Below are positions 57,869 through 64,000 of a DNA stretch of 64,000 nucleotides, piece after piece. Numbering within the stretch: position 1 is the stretch's first letter; every line of letters starts with the position of its first letter. The notes under the pieces are model-generated. The model ran no database searches, had not been told where the DNA came from, and saw only the letters and a list, made by a program, of their open reading frames with translations. Source of the stretch: Campylobacterales bacterium. GTDB lineage: Bacteria; Campylobacterota; Campylobacteria; Campylobacterales; Sulfurospirillaceae. The stretch covers positions 32,237 through 96,236 of the forward strand of contig JAJRPV010000018.1 in NCBI GenBank assembly GCA_024280575.1, read 5' to 3'. The translations under genes and the position numbers were made by a program.

Positions 57869-59766
57869 AGTATATACTCCACTTTAGTTTCTATAAATAC
57901 TTTTACATTTAAAAGTCTTTGTATTCCTGATTTTAGTTTGGTAAAGTCATCTCTGTTTAAGGATTCTCTTACCATGATATCAAGGTTTAAAACTTTTGTA
58001 TCGCCATTAAAAAAGACATAAGCATCTTTGATTATTATATATTTATTGTTTACTATAAAACGGTGCTCTTTCAGCGTGTTTGCTATGTTGTACCTTTGTA
58101 TCATTTTATCATATGAAGCATACAAGGGAAAACTGATGACCAAAAGGATTGAAAAAATCAAAATAACAGTTTTTTTGCTCTTGACAACAGAAGAAAAACC
58201 TAGTATTTGAAATGTTATCACTGCTGCTATGATAATGCCGATAAGATTAGTAAAAAAAAGTAAAAATGCACCTAAAAATACAGCCATATCTGCATATCCC
58301 AAACCTATGCCGGCAACTGCTAATGGCGGAACCAAAGCAACGGCGATAGCCACCCCTGTAAGATTGCTGATGATTTCTTTAAAAGACTTGGCATATGCTG
58401 CTGCTATACCAGAAATGATAGCAATTCCCAAATCAAGAAGAGTCGGATTTATCCTGCTTTTCATCTCCATAGTTATCTCCGAATATGGCAGTAGATAAGC
58501 CAGCAATGACGAAGCTAACATCGCCAATAAAACACTAACTCCTATCTTAATAATAGAGTTTTCTATGATATCAGCTTCGCCACGCAGTAAACCCATAGCC
58601 AAAGATATGATAGGAGCCATCAGCGGTGCAACAAGCATAGCTCCGATGATAACTGCAGTTGAGTTAGAAAAGAGCCCAAAAGTTGCGAGTAGGGTGCTCA
58701 AAATCATGAGAGCCAGGTAAGTGCTGTTTATTTTGGAATCAACCCTTAAGATTTGAAAAAGATCTTTAAACCTCTCTTCTGAAGCAAATTTAAAAAATGG
58801 GATATGCCTAGACATATACTTGTTGGCTTCGCTGGCATCAGGTAAGTTTGATATTTTAATCGTCTCTTTTGAAGAATTAATCCGTTTGTTGTTTTCCCAA
58901 AACTCGTCACTTGCATTGATTTTTACGGCATCTTTGATTATCTCACATTTTACAGGCAGAGGCATACTTTTGTCATTGTCGAAAAAGATTCTTTTTGTTT
59001 TGCTGGCTTTTATCTCAAAGCTTTTACTTTTCATATAGCCTATAGATTTCGGCAATGTCCTTTTGTCTTTTGAGCCTATAAAAAATGAAGCTAAAAGCTG
59101 CATATATTCAAATACAGAAAAAGGAGATACAAAAACTATTGTAATCTCACCATCACAAGCAGATTGCTTAAAATTAAAAATTTTTGAAATTAGACTGCTT
59201 TTCGCATTGTTTAAAACCACGATAGCACTTCCTGCGGTTGTGACAGTTTTACCGTTTTGTGTGGTTATTTCAAATTTTTGGAGTTGTATCGAAAAAAACC
59301 TCTTTATAGCATAAGCCATTATCCTAAAAATCGAGCTGCGAGTTCTGTTGAATTTTTTACCAAGTAGTGGGACTGTGCCTATCACGGCATGTGTATATAC
59401 AGCCTTACCATTTATCTCTATCAGGTCTATGCTTTTGCAATTATCACGAAGTGCAATATCTAGAGTTTCAGATATTTTGGGGCTACAATAAAGATTTTTA
59501 ATTAGAGCTTTTTGAGATGTCTGTGGGACTATACCTACTGATAAATTTTCTTTATATGCCACGGCTATAACTTTAGAAATCATATCTGCACTGATGCTTA
59601 TAACAATATGTTTTATGTCAGCAAAAAGAGTTTCTGCATTTTTCATAAATTCATCTACATGTAGAGATGTTATATTTACATCAAATTCATTTTCTTCTAC
59701 TGTTTTCACAAGATTTTTGGAATTATCATCATAAATAAAATAGGCTTGTTTAATGTATGTTATCAT
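57865..59766 (-). CDS. DUF389 membrane protein with N-terminal diacylglycerol-kinase-like domain
   Basis: About 633 residues. The N-terminal 290 resemble a lipid-kinase catalytic domain but I see no clear GGDGT motif, so activity is doubtful. The C-terminal half is DUF389, with several membrane helices (STYLALMILSTLLATFGLFS; AVIIGAMLVAPLMAPIISLA; GVAIAVALVPPLAVAGIGLG). Function of the family is unknown. ATG 59766, after AAAGGA, is preferred over 59814. It leads an operon with the solute-binding lipoprotein and possibly xerH. Confidence 0.8.
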   Translation of the reverse strand: MITYIKQAYFIYDDNSKNLVKTVEENEFDVNITSLHVDEFMKNAETLFADIKHIVISISADMISKVIAVAYKENLSVGIVPQTSQKALIKNLYCSPKISETLDIALRDNCKSIDLIEINGKAVYTHAVIGTVPLLGKKFNRTRSSIFRIMAYAIKRFFSIQLQKFEITTQNGKTVTTAGSAIVVLNNAKSSLISKIFNFKQSACDGEITIVFVSPFSVFEYMQLLASFFIGSKDKRTLPKSIGYMKSKSFEIKASKTKRIFFDNDKSMPLPVKCEIIKDAVKINASDEFWENNKRINSSKETIKISNLPDASEANKYMSRHIPFFKFASEERFKDLFQILRVDSKINSTYLALMILSTLLATFGLFSNSTAVIIGAMLVAPLMAPIISLAMGLLRGEADIIENSIIKIGVSVLLAMLASSLLAYLLPYSEITMEMKSRINPTLLDLGIAIISGIAAAYAKSFKEIISNLTGVAIAVALVPPLAVAGIGLGYADMAVFLGAFLLFFTNLIGIIIAAVITFQILGFSSVVKSKKTVILIFSILLVISFPLYASYDKMIQRYNIANTLKEHRFIVNNKYIIIKDAYVFFNGDTKVLNLDIMVRESLNRDDFTKLKSGIQRLLNVKVFIETKVEYIL

Positions 59767-59850
59767 ATAAGTAGAGTTCCTTTGGTGCTTTTTGCCTGAA
59801 ATATATTTTATCATAGATATAATTAAATTATTAAAAGACTAAATTTAGTA

Positions 59851-59870
59851 TTGGAAACTATAATTTCCAA
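59851..59870. repeat. Small inverted repeat upstream of the hydrolase gene
   Basis: TTGGAAA and TTTCCAA (7-bp arms) flank CTATAA in the 219-bp divergent spacer between the DUF389 gene and the hydrolase. It may be an operator; evidence is symmetry only. Confidence 0.25.
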
Positions 59871-59985
59871 ACTATTATATCATAACTATTCTTTTGGAAT
59901 TGCCTACTTTTTGATTATATAAAAAATAAATTAAAAAAGTGCTACAATTTTCATATATGTTTCAAAATCAAAAAATAAAATTGCT

Positions 59986-60846
59986 ATGTTAAATTTATTT
60001 GTTATTGTCCTTGTATTTGTGACTGTTGTATTACTCTTCTTTTTAGTTATGATTCATCTTGGTTTTCGAGTGCCTAAAAACTTGGAAAAAATGGATCCCG
60101 GTGATATAGACTTAAAATTTCAAACCGTTTCTATCCCTACCGTTTCTAAGAAGATGTTATTTGGTTGGTTGATACCGATTCAAAACAGCAATACCACTTT
60201 GATCATTCTTCATGGTTGGGGTAGTAATGCAGAACAAATGCTCCCTATTGCCCTCCCTTTTCATCAGGCTGGAATAAATGTATTACTTATTGATGCTCGC
60301 AATCATGGTCGCAGTGATCGTCAAAGTTTTTCATCTCTTCCCCGCTTCGCTGAGGATTTGGATAATGCAATAAAATGGTTGGAGAATACTTATCCAGAAT
60401 ATTCCAGCAAAGTAGCATTACTAGGACACTCGGTCGGTGCTGGTGCGGTGCTTTTTGCGGCTTCGAGGCGAAGTGATATTGACGCTGTGATTAGCATCTC
60501 TGCTTTTGCTCATCCCAAATGGATGATGCAGCGTTTTTTAAAGAGATTTTACACTCCAACTCTTTTAAGCACTTTTGTTATTCATTATGTTGAGTGGATT
60601 ATCGGATACCATTATGAGGAGATTGCTCCTATTAATACTATCTGCGAGATTAAATGTCCGGTATTGCTGGTTCACGGAAAGGATGATACTACGGTACCTG
60701 TGGAAGATGCACTGATTATTTCAAGTAATTGTAAGAAGTCAAATATCAAACTGATGATAATAGAGAATGCAGGTCATGAATCAATAGAAAAAATAAAGAC
60801 GCATGAAAAGGAACTGGTACAGTTTCTTCTAGATTCAGGATTCTGA
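59986..60846 (+). CDS. Alpha/beta-fold hydrolase, membrane-anchored
   Basis: A 286-residue serine hydrolase with an N-terminal membrane helix (residues 1-25). The catalytic triad is visible: Ser in GHSVGAGA, Asp in VHGKDDTTVP, and His in NAGHES. The oxyanion region ILHGWGSNAEQ is intact. Substrate unknown; esterase, lipase or peptidase activities are possible. Arg codons are often CGT or CGC (NHGRSDRQ segment), unlike the AGA-dominated neighbours, so recent transfer is possible. Confidence 0.85.
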   Translation: MLNLFVIVLVFVTVVLLFFLVMIHLGFRVPKNLEKMDPGDIDLKFQTVSIPTVSKKMLFGWLIPIQNSNTTLIILHGWGSNAEQMLPIALPFHQAGINVLLIDARNHGRSDRQSFSSLPRFAEDLDNAIKWLENTYPEYSSKVALLGHSVGAGAVLFAASRRSDIDAVISISAFAHPKWMMQRFLKRFYTPTLLSTFVIHYVEWIIGYHYEEIAPINTICEIKCPVLLVHGKDDTTVPVEDALIISSNCKKSNIKLMIIENAGHESIEKIKTHEKELVQFLLDSGF

Positions 60847-60858
60847 AGCATTTGAAAC

Positions 60859-61359
60859 TTATGATATATCATGCTTTTTGGGATAATCAAAAAATAGAAC
60901 TTTTCCATTTCCTTCTTTTATCTCTTTAAATGAGTTTGTGTCAAATTCTATGCAGACAATCGAACAAGTTGGCATATTTGTCAATATTGCTCCGCTTAGT
61001 CTTTCACCGGCTTCTGTTATGGTTGGATTGTGCGCTATGATAAATATAGAGTCGTATTTGTCATTTAGTGATTCTAGAAGATACATGTAAGAATCATAAG
61101 AACTGTCATAAAGACAATCTTGAAAAGATATGTCATCTGTATCATATCCTATAATTTTAGCAATCTCAATAGCTGTTTTTTTTGCTCTTTTTGCAGGACT
61201 TGAGAGGATTAAATCAGGCATTACATCAAAAGATTTTAACCTTTTTGCCATATATTTAAGATCACTTTTGCCTCTTTTGTTTAGGCCTCGTTCAAAATCA
61301 CTCTTGCCCTCTTCTTTCCAGCTGGATTTCGCATGTCTTATCAAATAAATTTTTTTCAT
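60859..61359 (-). CDS. sixA: SixA-type histidine phosphatase
   Basis: A 166-residue phosphatase of the RHG superfamily. It starts KIYLIRHAKSSWKEEGKSDF, with the catalytic His in RHAKS and a second His in IIAHNPTI; LSSPAKRAKKTA is also conserved. SixA removes phosphate from histidine phosphotransfer proteins. The partner is not in the window. ATG overlaps the end of a small frameshifted gene upstream by four bases. Confidence 0.85.
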   Translation of the reverse strand: MKKIYLIRHAKSSWKEEGKSDFERGLNKRGKSDLKYMAKRLKSFDVMPDLILSSPAKRAKKTAIEIAKIIGYDTDDISFQDCLYDSSYDSYMYLLESLNDKYDSIFIIAHNPTITEAGERLSGAILTNMPTCSIVCIEFDTNSFKEIKEGNGKVLFFDYPKKHDIS

Positions 61360-61522
61360 TTAACTGTCTCCTTTTGCTTGGACAAAGCCCAAGTAAAATT
61401 CCTCACAACTTTTGCTTCGCTCTTTTTAGCAAGAGTAAAATTATATCCTTTAGTAGATAAAATTTTTCTTCTGTAAAAAACTTGGTTTTATCATATATGT
61501 TTTCATCTACATGCAGAGCCAT
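61356..61522 (-). pseudogene. Small gene coupled to sixA (frameshifted as sequenced)
   Basis: ATG 61522 (after AAGG) opens MALHVDENIYDKTKFF, and a later part in another frame reads VVRNFTWALSKQKETVK, ending with TGA that overlaps the sixA ATG. The two join if the T5 run at 61463-61467 were T6, giving a 55-residue protein. No family is recognised. The overlap with sixA and the clean joining are the evidence that it is real. Confidence 0.5.
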
Positions 61523-61537
61523 CTTTTTACCTTATGT

Positions 61538-61543
61538 TATAAT
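61538..61543 (+). promoter_or_regulatory. -10 box for the glutamate-cysteine ligase-like gene
   Basis: TATAAT at 61538-61543 is preceded by a T-rich stretch and lies about 60 bases before the ATG of the next gene. It serves the + strand unit that includes ggt. Confidence 0.5.
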
Positions 61544-61601
61544 TATAGATGTCGTGTTTTAAACACACTTATTATACAAAAGTATTACTGAGGAGTTTAT
61601 G

Positions 61602-62687
61602 ATGTATTTTAAAGGATGGAAAAATCATAAGAGTTACACTTTGGGGGCTGAGCTAGAAGCACGAATTCAAGATAAAGAGAGTTTTGAGCTTAAAAATTAT
61701 TCATCGCTCATAAGAGAGAGATTCAGCGACGAATACAAAGAAAAAATTCATCAGGAGTTTTTAGAGTGCATGGTTGAATTTGTTAGCCCTGTTTGCAAAA
61801 CATCTTTTGAAGTAATAAAAGAGCTTAGAGAACAGATTTCATACCTAAATAATTTAGTGAAAGATGATGGCATAGTGATAGCTACTTCCGGTTCACATTC
61901 TTATAAAATAGATATATTGGAGCATGTCAACGAAAAAAGATATGATGATTTTGCTGATGAGTACGGTATATTGCTATCAAGATTTCATATATGCGGTTTT
62001 CATATACATGTAGCACTCGAATCATATGTTGAGGCTATGAGAGCATACAATTTTTCATTGGAGTTTTTGCCCCTGTTTTTGGCTTTAAGTGCAAATTCAC
62101 CATATTTCAACGGTGAAGATGCAAGACTTTTGTCATATCGCGCAAAGATATTTGAACAGCTTCCCCGTGCTGGACAATCGAGTTATTTTGAGAACTTCTC
62201 GCAAATGAAAGATTTGTATGAAAAGATGAATCAGGCAGGAAGTGTTAAAAGCGCCAAAGATATTTGGTGGGATGTGAGAATCAGTCCCAAATTTGGTACT
62301 TTAGAGATAAGAATTTGTGATGCAAGTAATGATTTTGAAAGATTAAGACTTCTTATAGTGCTTTTTCAGGCTTTATGCCTTTTTGCTCAAAATCAAGAAC
62401 TCAAAAGAATTCCTCATCAAATTTTACTTCAAAATAGATGGAATGCTTTAAGGCATGGACTTGACGGGCTTTTTCAAAATAACGATGTTATAACAACAGT
62501 AAGAGATCATTTTTTAGATTTAGTAAATCGTATGGAAAAAAGTGGTATATTTTCAAAGCTTGGAAGCCAAAATGATATACAAAAACTAAAAGATTTGGCT
62601 TATACTGAGCTATTAGCAAGCAAACAACTCAAAGTTTATGAGGATACAAAAGATTTTAAAGAAGTGGAGAAATTAGGGATATTATGA
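61602..62687 (+). CDS. Glutamate-cysteine ligase GCS2-like (YbdK-type) carboxylate-amine ligase
   Basis: About 361 residues of the GCS2 family, whose members join glutamate (or similar acids) to an amine in an ATP-dependent way. Seen: LGAELEARI, HFQCMVEFVSP-type segment (LECMVEFVSPV), the HIH pair in ICGFHIHVALE, and WWDVRISPKFGTLEIRICDA. ATG 61602 gives good spacing to GGAG; the preceding ATG is possible. Its stop overlaps the ggt ATG. Substrate not provable. Confidence 0.8.
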   Translation: MYFKGWKNHKSYTLGAELEARIQDKESFELKNYSSLIRERFSDEYKEKIHQEFLECMVEFVSPVCKTSFEVIKELREQISYLNNLVKDDGIVIATSGSHSYKIDILEHVNEKRYDDFADEYGILLSRFHICGFHIHVALESYVEAMRAYNFSLEFLPLFLALSANSPYFNGEDARLLSYRAKIFEQLPRAGQSSYFENFSQMKDLYEKMNQAGSVKSAKDIWWDVRISPKFGTLEIRICDASNDFERLRLLIVLFQALCLFAQNQELKRIPHQILLQNRWNALRHGLDGLFQNNDVITTVRDHFLDLVNRMEKSGIFSKLGSQNDIQKLKDLAYTELLASKQLKVYEDTKDFKEVEKLGIL

Positions 62688-64000
62688 ATAAAGAAAATTT
62701 ATTAGGTGTTGTGAGTGCAGGAGATATAAAAACAGCAAAAGCTGGCGAAGAGATGCTTAAAATAGGTGGAAATGCTTATGATGCTATGTGTGCCTGTTTG
62801 TTAGCAGCTCCTCATTGCGAGCCAATTCTGACAAGTCTTGGTGGCGGTGGATTTATGCTTAGTGTCCAAGAAAATAAAGAGCCTCTGGTTTATGATTTTT
62901 TTGTAGATGTTCCTGAAAAACATATAAAAAATCCAGAATTTTATCCAATAGATGTAGATTTTGGCACCACCATACAAGAGTTTCATATAGGGTGTGGGTC
63001 GATTGCAGTTCCAGGTCTTTTAAAAGGCATTTGGGAGATATATGAAGATTTGTGTTCACTGCCTATGGAAACAATAATACAGCCGGCTTTAAAATATGCA
63101 ACAGAAGGAATTTACCTAAGTCCAATACAGGCAGATTTTTTAAAATTACTTACCCCGATTTTTATATCCACCCAAAAATCTCGTGATATATATACAAGAG
63201 ATGGGAAACTTATAGATGAAAAATACCTTTTTAAAAATTTAGAATATGCCAATTTTTTAAAAATCTTTGCGCAAACCGGCTCAAATGTATTTTATAAAGG
63301 AGAAATTGCACAGAGCATAGAAAATCTTTGCAAAGAAAACAGCGGACTTTTAAATAAAGAGATACTAAGCGAATATAGAGTTATAAAAAAAGCACCTTTA
63401 AAGTTCAAATATAAAGATTTTGATATATTTACCAACCCTCCCCCTTCAAGCGGTGGAATTTTGACTGCTTTTAGTCTTATCTTGCTAGAAGATATAAACT
63501 TGGGCAAACATAGAACACAAGAGTATTTTAGGCAGTTGATAGAGGCTCAAAAGATAACAGGAGAGTTTAGAAAAGAGTTTGTTGATGAATTTTTACATAC
63601 AGACAATCTACGAGATGTTTTAAAAGATGAAACTCTGATAGATAGTTTTGAAGATGAATTGAATCATAAGTTAAATATGTGGGGAAATACAACTCATATA
63701 AGTATCACAGACAGGTTTGGCAATGGAGCAAGCACAACCACTACAAATGGCGAAGCAAGTGGTTATATAGTACCAAATACCGGCATAATGTTAAACAATA
63801 TGCTAGGGGAAGAAGATTTGAACCCACATGGATTTTTTGGATGGAACAGCGGTATCAGACTTCCTTCGATGATGGCACCGACTGCACTTATGAAAAACGG
63901 AAAACTCTCTTTACTGCTAGGAAGTGCAGGGAGTAATCGCATAAGAAGTGCGCTTTTGCAAACTATACTTAATTACACTCATTTTAATATGTCAGTACAA
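62684..64000 (+). CDS. ggt: Gamma-glutamyltransferase, 3' partial
   Basis: The frame starts with ATG 62684 and runs off the window end (about 439 residues seen). It is an Ntn hydrolase that cleaves gamma-glutamyl bonds. Seen: AGEEMLKIGGNAYDA, TSLGGGGFML, NPPPSSGG, the catalytic Thr in WGNTTHISITD, and GRIRLPSMMAPT-like (SGIRLPSMMAPT). It has no signal peptide, so appears cytoplasmic, unlike most GGT. The four-base overlap with the GCS2-like gene points to a shared gamma-glutamyl pathway. Confidence 0.9.
   Translation, partial: MNKENLLGVVSAGDIKTAKAGEEMLKIGGNAYDAMCACLLAAPHCEPILTSLGGGGFMLSVQENKEPLVYDFFVDVPEKHIKNPEFYPIDVDFGTTIQEFHIGCGSIAVPGLLKGIWEIYEDLCSLPMETIIQPALKYATEGIYLSPIQADFLKLLTPIFISTQKSRDIYTRDGKLIDEKYLFKNLEYANFLKIFAQTGSNVFYKGEIAQSIENLCKENSGLLNKEILSEYRVIKKAPLKFKYKDFDIFTNPPPSSGGILTAFSLILLEDINLGKHRTQEYFRQLIEAQKITGEFRKEFVDEFLHTDNLRDVLKDETLIDSFEDELNHKLNMWGNTTHISITDRFGNGASTTTTNGEASGYIVPNTGIMLNNMLGEEDLNPHGFFGWNSGIRLPSMMAPTALMKNGKLSLLLGSAGSNRIRSALLQTILNYTHFNMSVQ

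Larger units (their letters stand above)
52867..59664. repeat. Cluster of CTACATGTAG palindromes
   Basis: Exact CTACATGTAG occurs at 52867, 56600, 57649 and 59655 in this stretch, and also at 30386 and 44595. The core TACATGTA occurs further at 5115, 6845, 15556, 26860, 35726, 43720, 61082 and 62005. Most lie in coding DNA, on Leu-His-Val-Glu codons or in other frames such as Ser-Thr-Cys-Arg. I counted by eye. Confidence 0.6.

Noticed and set aside
62801..63507. Several ORFs on the minus strand within the ggt region, and a + frame ORF at 63679-63936
   Set aside because: They are shadows of the intact ggt frame, which carries all GGT motifs; their translations show no family features.

Overview
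The window is AT-rich chromosomal DNA of a member of the Campylobacterota (Epsilonproteobacteria), probably a free-living, motile, Sulfurimonas-like lineage; genus is not certain. The lineage call rests on clade-typical gene sets: lysC-hobA-holB-folP (HobA is a DnaA-binding protein of this group), tsaE-lptB-rpoN, rplI-hslV-hslU-era, hrcA-grpE-dnaK, a single XerH-type recombinase, and promoters with a strong TATAAT box behind T-rich DNA. No rRNA, tRNA, CRISPR array, prophage or insertion sequence was seen.

Layout. 1-3016: end of a PAS/GGDEF diguanylate cyclase overlapping a sensor histidine kinase with a periplasmic-binding-protein-like sensor. 3067-8675: ilvC, a divergent polysaccharide deacetylase, dprA and ruvX (+), then queA, tatC and tatB (-). 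8836-12425: an orphan fumarate-reductase/aspartate-oxidase-like flavoprotein, hemH, and hemW (-). 12489-21405: a long + strand run, rppH-lysC-hobA-holB-folP-TSUP permease-ligA-tlyA-ribF-cmoA. 21398-25291 (-): a small acidic protein, a DHH phosphoesterase, flhA and an Rrf2 regulator. 25538-33031 (+): rpsO, a small HTH gene pair, hrcA-grpE-dnaK, dsbD, a small protein and flgH. 33040-42683 (-): dgkA plus a nine-gene MSHA/type-IV-pilus-like assembly machine with no pilin genes. 42751-47578 (-): era, hslU, hslV, rplI, a rhodanese and argG. 47743-51466 (+): S4 protein, trpD, tsaE, lptB, rpoN. 51456-59766: J-domain protein, arginyltransferase-like bpt, two MoaD-like proteins around an aldehyde:ferredoxin oxidoreductase, xerH, a solute-binding lipoprotein and a DUF389 protein. 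59986-64000: alpha/beta hydrolase, sixA, and a glutamate-cysteine ligase-like gene coupled to ggt.

Most notable observations. (1) Two tandem 76-78 bp units between grpE and dnaK fold into the same stem; all three base differences in one arm keep pairing through G-U. (2) The palindrome CTACATGTAG is far more frequent than base composition predicts, both in Leu-His-Val-Glu codons and in unrelated reading frames. (3) A 17-bp perfect inverted repeat places mirror-image TATAAT boxes between the bpt and MoaD-like genes. (4) A degenerate CIRCE site and a separate 10-bp palindrome flank the hrcA promoter. (5) A sigma-54 promoter precedes flgH.

Data-quality warning: six genes (polysaccharide deacetylase, hemW, DHH phosphoesterase, mshK-like, bpt and a small gene before sixA) each lose frame at a poly-A/T run that looks one base short. 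lptB has a stop at its Q-loop Gln codon, and argG has no normal start codon. Read error is the simplest explanation for most of these. Genes coded 'pseudogene' below for this reason may be intact in the organism.
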